A stretch of DNA of 5,434 nucleotides from NCBI GenBank assembly GCA_937871985.1, contig CALMPB010000267.1, forward strand, positions 1 to 5,434, given 5' to 3'. Every line of letters starts with the position of its first letter. Position 1 is the first letter of the stretch. Of the stretch, positions 1-5,434 are shown in pieces. This DNA is from an uncultured Burkholderiaceae bacterium. GTDB taxonomy: Bacteria; Pseudomonadota; Gammaproteobacteria; Burkholderiales; Burkholderiaceae. The notes below the pieces were generated by a model, which was not told the DNA's origin, did no database searches, and worked only from the letters and a program-made list of their open reading frames with translations. Both the position numbers and the translations under genes were made by a program.

Positions 1-648
1 GGAGTGCAGGTCGTCACCAACGTAAACGGCCGCCCGCTCGACGACCCCGAGTTCTTCCCGGTTTTCGAAGCCATGGCGAAACGCCACGACCTGCCCGTCT
101 GGATGCATCCGTTCCGGCCCGGCACCACCACCGACTACAAGGGCGAAGAACGCTCGAAGTACGAAGTCTGGCAAGTGCTGGGGTGGCCTTTCGAAACATC
201 GGTGGCCATGTCCCGCATGGTGTTCTCGGGCATGCTCGAAAAGCTGCCCAACCTGCGCATCATCACCCATCACTGCGGCGGCATGCTGCCTTATTTTTCG
301 GGCCGGGCGGAAACGCTCTGGGCGCAGCTCGGCAGCCGCAGCGCCGACGGTAGCGAAGCCGACGTGCTGAAACGCCTGTCGAAGCCGCCCATCGAATACT
401 TCAAGATGTTCTATGGCGACACGGTGCTGGGCGGCTCGGCCTCGGCGCTGCGCTGCGGCCTCGATTTCTTCGGCGCCGATCATGTGGTCTTCGCCTCGGA
501 CTGCCCCTTCGACCCCGAAGGCGGCCCGATGTTCATCCGCGAAGGCATCCGTTCCATCGAAAGCCTCAACCTCAGCGCCGAGGACTCCGACAAACTGTAC
601 TTTGGCAACGCCTTGCGCCTGATGCGCCTGCGGCGCCTCGCCAAATAA
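1..648 (+). CDS. ACMSD-like amidohydrolase/decarboxylase, C-terminal part (5' end outside window)
   Basis: Frame 1 is open from the first base, and 215 residues are visible before TAA at 646-648. The GTG at position 4 lies inside a conserved core block (VTNVNGRPLDDP), so it is probably not the start; the gene begins upstream. Numbering the first visible residue as 1, three metal-site blocks of the amidohydrolase_2 (TIM-barrel) family are present. These are WMHP with His36 at the end of a strand, THHCGGMLPYF with His91 as the expected metal or catalytic His, and FASDCPFDP with Asp167. The N-terminal metal-binding motif of the family must lie in the missing part. Relatives include aminocarboxymuconate semialdehyde decarboxylase and gamma-resorcylate and 5-carboxyvanillate decarboxylases, which are cytosolic, metal-dependent and non-oxidative. 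The subgroup with ITHH-GGM-PYF and a DYFKMFY-like stretch is common in catabolic clusters, but I cannot name a proven substrate for it. A hydrolase role is the main alternative. It is followed after 11 nt by the aldehyde dehydrogenase, which suggests one operon. Confidence 0.9.
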   Translation, partial: GVQVVTNVNGRPLDDPEFFPVFEAMAKRHDLPVWMHPFRPGTTTDYKGEERSKYEVWQVLGWPFETSVAMSRMVFSGMLEKLPNLRIITHHCGGMLPYFSGRAETLWAQLGSRSADGSEADVLKRLSKPPIEYFKMFYGDTVLGGSASALRCGLDFFGADHVVFASDCPFDPEGGPMFIREGIRSIESLNLSAEDSDKLYFGNALRLMRLRRLAK

Positions 649-653
649 GGAGA
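647..653 (+). promoter_or_regulatory. Strong Shine-Dalgarno of the aldehyde dehydrogenase
   Basis: AAGGAGA overlaps the stop codon of the amidohydrolase (TAA 646-648) and sits 6 nt before the ATG at 660. It fixes the start of the dehydrogenase and indicates efficient re-initiation after the upstream gene. Confidence 0.8.
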
Positions 654-659
654 CACACC

Positions 660-2150
660 ATGACCAACGCACTCGCGGCGCAAGCACGCGCTTCACAGCC
701 ACACCAGTACCGCCAGCTCATCGCCGGAGAATGGGTCGATGCGGACGGCGGCGGCACCTTTGAAGATCTGAACCCCTACAACGGAGAGGTCTTCGCCCAT
801 ATTCCCGCTTCCAGCGGCGTCGATGCGCAGCGCGCCATCGAAGCGGCCGACAAGGCCTTCCCCGCCTGGGCCGCCATGGGCGCCCGCGCCCGCCAGGCGC
901 TGTTCCTGAAGGCCGCCGACATTCTCGAACGCCGCGCCGACGAAGTGGTGCTCATCATGGCCCAGGAAACCGGCACGGCTACGCCGTTTGCACGCTTCCA
1001 GATCCAATGGGCCAGCGGATTGCTGCGCCAGGCCGCCGGCTACCCCTACCTGCCCGGCGGCGAAATCGTGCAATCGGATACCCCGGGCGTGTTCGCCATG
1101 GCCGTGCGCAGGCCGTTGGGGGTCGTCGCCGGCATCTCCCCCTGGAACGGCGCACTGGCCCTGGGTTTCCGCACCATTGTCGCGCCGCTGGCCTGCGGCA
1201 ATACCGTGGTGCTGAAACCCTCTGAGGAAGCCCCCGTTTCCGCCGGGCTGCTGATGGGCGAAATCATGACCGAGGCCGGCTTCCCGCCCGGCGTGGTCAA
1301 CGTGGTAACCCATGCGCCAGGCGCCGTGGGCCCCATTGCCGATCCGCTGTTCGAAAGCCGCAAGGTCCGGGCCTACAACTTCACCGGCTCGTCGGCCACG
1401 GGTTCGATGCTGGCCGCCCGCGCCGGCAAGCACCTGAAGCGCATCGCACTGGAGCTGGGCGGCTACAACCCCATGATCGTCCTGAAGAACGCCGACCTCG
1501 ACTATTCCGTGGACACGGCCATCTTCGCGGCATTCTTCCACCAGGGCCAGATCTGCATGAACACCCGCAAGATCCTGGTCGAACGCCCGCTCTACGATGA
1601 TTTCCTCGCCCGATTCGCCGCGCGCGCGCGCGACATCAAGGCCGGCGACCCCTGCAATCCGCAAAACAAGATCGGCCCCTTGATCAACGACACGGCTCTG
1701 GCCAAGTTCAAGCTGGCCATCGAACAGGCCGTGGCCAAGGGAGCCCGCATCGTAGCCGGCGGGGGCGCCGAAGGCCGCTGCGCCGAACCGACCGTGCTGG
1801 CGGACGTGCCGGAAAGCGCCCCCATCCATTGCGAAGAGGTATTCGGGCCTGTGGTGATCGTCGAACCTTTCGACACCGAGCAGGAAGCCATGGACAAGGC
1901 CAATGGCACCGATTACGGCCTGTCGGCCTCGATCATGACCTCGGACGTCTGGAAAGGCATCACCCTGGGCGGCCAGATCCAGGCCGGCATGGTCAACGTC
2001 AACGGCCCCACCATGGGCGGCGAACCGCAGATTCCATTCGGCGGCGTCAAGGACAGCGGCTGGGCGCGCTTTGGCAGGTGGGCCATCGACACATTCAGCG
2101 ATCTCAACCTCATCACGGTCAGCAACGACAAACGCAAGTACCCACTATGA
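660..2150 (+). CDS. NAD-type aldehyde dehydrogenase (benzaldehyde/vanillin/salicylaldehyde dehydrogenase-like)
   Basis: A complete 496-residue protein, the normal length for the ALDH superfamily. It oxidises an aldehyde to the carboxylic acid in the cytosol. All core motifs are visible: GISPWNG at 158-164 with oxyanion-hole Asn163; KPSEEAP at 186-192, where Glu189 sits at the position that favours NAD over NADP; the cofactor loop FTGSSATG at 241-248; general base Glu265 in LELGG; nucleophile Cys299 in QGQIC; and EEVFGP with Glu393 and Phe395. The C-terminal PFGGVKDSGWARFG block and the KYPL end resemble the group acting on aromatic aldehydes such as benzaldehyde, vanillin and salicylaldehyde, but the exact substrate is inference. 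The start is supported by a strong ribosome binding site. Its stop codon overlaps the start of the alcohol dehydrogenase, so the two are probably co-translated and act in sequence. No truncation or missing catalytic residue is seen. Confidence 0.95.
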   Translation: MTNALAAQARASQPHQYRQLIAGEWVDADGGGTFEDLNPYNGEVFAHIPASSGVDAQRAIEAADKAFPAWAAMGARARQALFLKAADILERRADEVVLIMAQETGTATPFARFQIQWASGLLRQAAGYPYLPGGEIVQSDTPGVFAMAVRRPLGVVAGISPWNGALALGFRTIVAPLACGNTVVLKPSEEAPVSAGLLMGEIMTEAGFPPGVVNVVTHAPGAVGPIADPLFESRKVRAYNFTGSSATGSMLAARAGKHLKRIALELGGYNPMIVLKNADLDYSVDTAIFAAFFHQGQICMNTRKILVERPLYDDFLARFAARARDIKAGDPCNPQNKIGPLINDTALAKFKLAIEQAVAKGARIVAGGGAEGRCAEPTVLADVPESAPIHCEEVFGPVVIVEPFDTEQEAMDKANGTDYGLSASIMTSDVWKGITLGGQIQAGMVNVNGPTMGGEPQIPFGGVKDSGWARFGRWAIDTFSDLNLITVSNDKRKYPL

Positions 2151-3298
2151 CGCAACCAGGCTTGAACAGGGCCATGCAGGCCCTGGATGTACCGCGCACC
2201 CTTTGGGCCGCCGGCGCCGTCTCGGCGCTGGCCGGCGAGCTGGCCGCGCTGGGAGTTCGGCGCCCGATGCTCGTCACGGACAAAGGCGTGCTGGCCGCCG
2301 GTCTGGTGGCGCAAGTCGCCGACGCCTACGGCGACGCGGGTTCCATGGTGGTTTTCGACGGAGTGACTGAAAACCCGGTGTTCTCCGATGTTGACGACGG
2401 AACGGCGCTGTATGCGCGGCAAGCCTGTGACGGCGTCGTCGCCCTGGGCGGAGGATCCGTGATCGACACGGCGAAATTCATCGCCTTGCTGGCAACCAAT
2501 GCCGGCGCCATTACCGACTATGTGGGCAAGCCCGGGGTGGCGCATGGCGCCGCCGCGCCGCTGGTCGTCATTCCCACCACGGCAGGCACGGGCAGCGAAG
2601 CCTCGCATTCCGCGGCCATCCATCCCGATGCCACCGCCCCCGGCTTGGGCATGAGTTCGCGCCATCTTATTCCCACGCTCGCCATTCTCGACCCTGTCAT
2701 GACAATAGGCTTGCCGGCCAGGCTCACCGCCGCCACGGGCATCGACGCGCTTTCCCACTGCATCGAAGGATACTTGTCGGACAAAGACCAGCCGCTGGGC
2801 AAGGCCATCGCCCTGGACGGCATCGCCCGCGTCGCAAGCGCCTTGCGGCTCGCCGTGTCCGAACCGGGGAATCTCGGGGCGCGCACGCAGATGATGCTGG
2901 CCGCCTTCGCGGGCGGCGTATCGATCGGCATGGGCCTGGGGCCCGCGCACGCCGTGGCGCTGGCCTGCAGCGACCAGGGCTTTCATCACGGCGTATTGAG
3001 CGGAATCGGGCTGGTCGCCACGCTTGACGCCACAGCGGCAAAAGCGCCGGAACGCATCGCCGCCATCGCGCAGGCATTCGGACTGACCCCGGCAAGCTCT
3101 CTGGCCGCCGAGATCGCCGGCTTGATGCGCGAACTCGGCCTGCCGGCCACCCTGGCCGAACTGGGCTATGCAGCCGCCAAGGTGCAGGATCTCGCCGACG
3201 CGGCGCAGCGCAGCCATTTCAACCTGTTTGCACCCTTCAAGCCAAGCGCCGGCGAATATGCCTCCATGCTGGAGGCCTCGTTAAAAGAGAAGCCGTAG
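2147..3298 (+). CDS. Iron-containing (group III) alcohol dehydrogenase
   Basis: 383 residues, matching the usual 380-390 of the family. The reading frame is open further upstream to about 1829, but the ATG at 2147 is chosen because it gives the ATGA overlap with the preceding stop, the normal family length and an N-terminus (about residues 13-20) like family members. No good Shine-Dalgarno precedes it, so translational coupling is likely. Motifs: dinucleotide-binding GGGSVIDTAK at 101-110, IPTTAGTGSE at 142-151 and TGIDALSHCIEGY with Asp200 and His204. GLGPAHAVAL carries His268 and FHHG carries His281. Asp200, His204, His268 and His281 match the four metal ligands of FucO-type enzymes in order and near-identical spacing. 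The usual second histidine four residues after the third ligand (HxxxHP) is Leu272 here. Classical ADH motifs argue against maleylacetate reductase. It probably interconverts an alcohol and the aldehyde used by the upstream dehydrogenase; substrate and physiological direction are unknown. Confidence 0.92.
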   Translation: MTQPGLNRAMQALDVPRTLWAAGAVSALAGELAALGVRRPMLVTDKGVLAAGLVAQVADAYGDAGSMVVFDGVTENPVFSDVDDGTALYARQACDGVVALGGGSVIDTAKFIALLATNAGAITDYVGKPGVAHGAAAPLVVIPTTAGTGSEASHSAAIHPDATAPGLGMSSRHLIPTLAILDPVMTIGLPARLTAATGIDALSHCIEGYLSDKDQPLGKAIALDGIARVASALRLAVSEPGNLGARTQMMLAAFAGGVSIGMGLGPAHAVALACSDQGFHHGVLSGIGLVATLDATAAKAPERIAAIAQAFGLTPASSLAAEIAGLMRELGLPATLAELGYAAAKVQDLADAAQRSHFNLFAPFKPSAGEYASMLEASLKEKP

Positions 3299-3320
3299 AA
3301 GTGGTTAAAGGCCGGCATCG

Positions 3321-3379
3321 CCTATTGATGTAGTAGGATAACAATAGTTCATCCTTGATACCACCCTGACATCAATAGG
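3321..3379. promoter_or_regulatory. Inverted-repeat operator region upstream of the LysR gene
   Basis: CCTATTGATGT (3321-3331) and ACATCAATAGG (3369-3379) form a perfect 11-bp inverted repeat with a 37-nt spacer. A third copy of its core, CAATAG, lies at 3342-3347. The spacer also holds AGGAT-N11-ATCCT (3335-3339 / 3351-3355). In addition, T3339-N11-A3351 encloses an AAC/GTT dyad, the general form of a LysR box. The gap is visibly AT-richer than the flanking genes. An autoregulatory operator for the adjacent LysR gene is the likely reading. An RNA hairpin masking the ribosome binding site is an alternative. No convincing -35/-10 pair was found. Confidence 0.5.
3376..3379 (+). promoter_or_regulatory. 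Weak ribosome binding site of the LysR gene, inside the inverted repeat
   Basis: TAGG lies 9 nt before the ATG at 3389 and is the only Shine-Dalgarno-like sequence there. It is part of the right arm of the 11-bp inverted repeat, so protein binding to that arm or RNA pairing with the left arm could affect initiation. Confidence 0.4.
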
Positions 3380-3388
3380 TTGCATCAC

Positions 3389-4327
3389 ATGAAGCTGAGC
3401 GCGCTGCAATACCTTGTAGCTATCGTCGAGTGCGGAGGCATTCGGGCCGCCTCGCGCCACCTGGGGGTGGCTCAGCCCTTGATCTCCCGCAGCATCCAGG
3501 AACTGGAGCGCGAATTGAAGGTCGTTCTCTTCGAGAGAGCCAAAAAGGGGGTCATCCTTACGCCCATGGGCAAGGTTTTCCTCGACCGCGTGATCAGGGC
3601 CACCGGGGAACTGCGCCGGGCGCAGGACGAACTGGATCAATTGCGGGGAGAAACCCGCGGCAGCCTGGCCATCGGCCTGTCCATGGTCACCCAGATCACG
3701 CTCATGCCGGAAGCGCTCCAGCAATTCCGCATCCGCTATCCCAATGTCACTCTGAACATCATCGACAGCGTATTCCCGCGGATCGTGTCGTCGCTTAAAG
3801 ACGGTTCGACCGACTTCTACATCGGGCCCGTCACGGAAGACATTCCGGCCGAGATGAGCGTCCAGAAAATACTGTTGCCCAAGCGCCAGATATTCTGCCG
3901 GAAGGGACATCCGCTGGCCAAGGCGAAATCGCTCAAGGAGCTGGTCGGCGCCGAATGGATGACGTCGTCCATCACCGCCAAGGTCGAAGACGAAATCGGC
4001 CCCATATTCCTGCAATACGGCCTGCCCCAGCCCACGCCGGTCATCCATGCCCATGCGGGGTTGACGTATCTGCTCACCCTGGCGAACACTGACCTTCTGA
4101 TGGCGCTTCCCCACCCCTGGACGAAGTTCCCGCTGTGGGATCAACTGTTCGAGACCATCGAGGTCAAGGAAGAGCTGCCCACCCGGCCGATATGCATCGT
4201 GCGCCGTACCGGCCTGCCTCTTACCCCCGCGGCCGAATATCTTTGCGACATGTTCCGGCGCGCGGCGGGATACCTCGAGGAAAGCATCCTGGAAAGCGAA
4301 ACCGCGCTGGCTGAGCCGCCGCGGTAA
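3389..4327 (+). CDS. LysR-type transcriptional regulator
   Basis: 312 residues, typical for the family. The ATG at 3389 gives the standard start MKLSALQYL. An in-frame TTG at 3380 would add only three residues and lies over the inverted repeat, so it is less likely. An N-terminal winged helix-turn-helix covers about residues 4-61, with the recognition region around 18-37 (LGVAQPLISRSIQELE) and the wing around LFERAKKGVILTP. A linker helix follows at about 59-88 (ending RRAQDELDQLRG). The effector-binding periplasmic-protein-like domain spans about 92-298, with DFYIGPV and the RKGHPLA block typical of the family. The overall pattern resembles the GbpR/TsaR-like group. It probably senses a pathway substrate or intermediate and controls the upstream operon and possibly itself. 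Unusually for the family, it is codirectional with and downstream of the operon, not divergent from it. The effector is unknown. Confidence 0.93.
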   Translation: MKLSALQYLVAIVECGGIRAASRHLGVAQPLISRSIQELERELKVVLFERAKKGVILTPMGKVFLDRVIRATGELRRAQDELDQLRGETRGSLAIGLSMVTQITLMPEALQQFRIRYPNVTLNIIDSVFPRIVSSLKDGSTDFYIGPVTEDIPAEMSVQKILLPKRQIFCRKGHPLAKAKSLKELVGAEWMTSSITAKVEDEIGPIFLQYGLPQPTPVIHAHAGLTYLLTLANTDLLMALPHPWTKFPLWDQLFETIEVKEELPTRPICIVRRTGLPLTPAAEYLCDMFRRAAGYLEESILESETALAEPPR

Positions 4328-4408
4328 GGCGCAGCGCCCGGCGCTCCGCGCGGCAAGCCCGACAAGGCCCGTTGACCGAAGCCAAAGGGTGTTGTGCGGG
4401 CTGGCGCC

Positions 4409-5434
4409 CTATTTCATTGGGCACAGCTTATGGTAGGCGTCCTGGTGGTCCTTCAAAGGCGTCGCCACGGTACGAACGGTGTAGCGCCCTTTCGCATCTT
4501 TCACCACTTCGGAAATGTGCATGTCCTGGATGGGGAAATGGTTGTTGTTGAACTTGAACTTGCCACGCACCGAGTTGAAATCGGCCGCTTTCAAAGCCGC
4601 CCGGAAGGCGTCTTTGTCGGCCAGGTTGCCCTTGACCTTGGCGATGGCCGAGTCCAGCAACTGGGCGGCGTCGTAGCCCTGGGCGGCCCAGATCGAGGGA
4701 ATACGCCCGTATTTTTCCTCGAACCCCTTTACAAATTTCTTGCTGGCCGGATTGTCGGTGTCAGGCCCCCAGAACATGCCGCCAAAAGCCCCCAGCGCGC
4801 TGTCTTTCAGCGCGGACAGGTTCGGCGCCTCCAGCATGGCGCTGGACAGCAAGGGTATTGTCTTGAGCAGGCCCGCCAGTTGATACTGGCGCACGAAGGT
4901 GATCGCCATCGCCCCTGGATAGAAAGCGTAGACCGCGTCGGGCTGCAACGCCGCGATCTGGGTCAGCTCCGCTGAAAAATCGAGCTGGTTCAAGGGCGTG
5001 TAGATTTCATCGAGAATCTTGCCTTTGTAAAAACGCTTGAACCCGCCCAGCAAGTCCTTGCCGCCCTGATAATTCGCCGACATCAGCACGACTTTTTTAT
5101 ACCCTTTGTCGGTAGCGTATTGCCCCACCACCTCGGCAATGCTGTCGTTCTGCCAGGACGCCACGAAGAAATTGGGCAGGCAGCTCGCGCCGGCCAGCGG
5201 CGAGGGGCCGGAGTTGGCGCTGACCAGAAACACGCCTTTGTCGGAAATGGGCTTGGCGACCGCCATCATGATGTTGGACCCCACGATGCCGGCGATGATG
5301 GGTACATGATCGCGCTCGATCAGTTTGGTCACGGCCTGGGTCGCCACCTCGGGCTTGAACTGGTCGTCCTCCTTGAGGATATCCACCGGCACCCCGCCCA
5401 GCTTGCCGCTGCGCTCCGACACGGCCAGCATGAA
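4409..5434 (-). CDS. Liv-type ABC transporter periplasmic substrate-binding protein, N-terminus outside window
   Basis: The reading frame on the - strand is open to the window edge. It shows 341 residues ending ...HKLCPMK before TAG (complement of 4409-4411). The ATG near the edge is internal: the visible protein starts with FMLAVSERSGKLGG, a block that normally lies some 50-65 residues into the precursor, so the signal peptide and first strand are missing. KEDDQFKPEVATQ (about 21-33), SWQND (93-97), the QPDAVYAF segment and the AAQGYDAAQLL segment are typical of the Peripla_BP_6 branched-chain amino acid (HAAT) family. The protein would deliver a ligand to an inner-membrane Liv-like ABC transporter. 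Many such proteins beside catabolic genes bind aromatic acids instead of amino acids, but the ligand cannot be read here. The visible part has only two cysteines, Cys85 and Cys338, which could form a periplasmic disulfide. It converges on the LysR gene with an 81-nt gap. Permease and ATPase genes are not in the window. Confidence 0.93.
   Translation of the reverse strand, partial: FMLAVSERSGKLGGVPVDILKEDDQFKPEVATQAVTKLIERDHVPIIAGIVGSNIMMAVAKPISDKGVFLVSANSGPSPLAGASCLPNFFVASWQNDSIAEVVGQYATDKGYKKVVLMSANYQGGKDLLGGFKRFYKGKILDEIYTPLNQLDFSAELTQIAALQPDAVYAFYPGAMAITFVRQYQLAGLLKTIPLLSSAMLEAPNLSALKDSALGAFGGMFWGPDTDNPASKKFVKGFEEKYGRIPSIWAAQGYDAAQLLDSAIAKVKGNLADKDAFRAALKAADFNSVRGKFKFNNNHFPIQDMHISEVVKDAKGRYTVRTVATPLKDHQDAYHKLCPMK

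Noticed and set aside
1619..1632. Run of seven CG dinucleotides (possible slippage or Z-DNA site)
   Set aside because: It encodes an ordinary Ala-Arg-rich helix segment (AARARD) of the aldehyde dehydrogenase in GC-rich DNA, and the frame is intact.
693..1829. 378-codon open frame on the - strand opposite the aldehyde dehydrogenase
   Set aside because: The + strand protein has every ALDH motif in place, while the antisense translation is Gly/Ala/His-rich without recognisable domains. Long antisense frames are common in GC-rich coding DNA.
1829..2146. Upstream in-frame extension of the alcohol dehydrogenase
   Set aside because: It lies inside the aldehyde dehydrogenase in another frame, its translation is Arg/His/Gly-rich without family similarity, and the ATG at 2147 gives the correct family length.
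1913..3217. 434-codon open frame on the - strand opposite the alcohol dehydrogenase
   Set aside because: Low-complexity, domain-free translation mirroring the codon bias of the real gene; it also runs across the end of the aldehyde dehydrogenase.
3305..4144. 279-codon open frame on the - strand opposite the LysR gene
   Set aside because: The + strand encodes a full LysR protein with helix-turn-helix and effector domain. The antisense frame has no recognisable features.
4329..4349. GC-rich hairpin just after the LysR stop (AGCGC / GCGCT with a 3-nt loop and a few outer pairs)
   Set aside because: The stem is short, has a mismatch and no following T-run, so it is not a convincing intrinsic terminator.
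4398..4409. GGGC-TGGC-GCCC hairpin followed by TATTTCATT at the convergent gene ends
   Set aside because: There are only four stem pairs and the T-tract is interrupted; it overlaps the binding-protein stop codon. It is too weak to call a terminator.
4394..4975. 193-codon open frame on the + strand opposite the binding protein
   Set aside because: It is a shadow of the clearly conserved Peripla_BP_6 protein on the - strand.

Overview
The window is 5,434 bp of GC-rich, gene-dense bacterial DNA. It carries four genes on the + strand and one converging gene on the - strand. No rRNA, tRNA, CRISPR array, insertion sequence or phage gene was seen. High GC, strong third-position GC bias, a large LysR-type regulator and a Liv-type periplasmic binding protein beside catabolic enzymes suggest a betaproteobacterium, perhaps Burkholderiales/Alcaligenaceae (Bordetella or Achromobacter relatives). 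That placement is inference from gene style, not a database match.

Region 1 (1-3298) is the distal part of a catabolic operon. It holds the C-terminal part of an ACMSD-like amidohydrolase/decarboxylase (1-648), a complete NAD-type aldehyde dehydrogenase (660-2150) and a complete iron-type alcohol dehydrogenase (2147-3298). The genes are tightly packed: 11 nt separate the first two, and the last two share a 4-nt ATGA overlap. A plausible joint role is alcohol to aldehyde to carboxylic acid, with the amidohydrolase decarboxylating or hydrolysing an acid of the same pathway. The substrate, probably aromatic or a ring-cleavage product, cannot be read from the sequence.

Region 2 (3299-4327) is a 90-bp, visibly AT-richer gap followed by a LysR-type regulator in the same direction as the operon. 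The gap contains a perfect 11-bp inverted repeat (3321-3331 / 3369-3379), a third copy of its CAATAG core and a T-N11-A site typical of LysR boxes. The right arm covers the likely ribosome binding site of the regulator. This is the most interesting non-coding signal in the window.

Region 3 (4328-5434) is a short convergent gap followed by a periplasmic substrate-binding protein of the branched-chain amino acid (Liv/HAAT) ABC family on the - strand. Its N-terminus lies beyond the window. It could capture the substrate that the operon degrades, which is a guilt-by-association inference. Overall this looks like a typical uptake, regulation and oxidation cluster. I found no sign of a radically new system.
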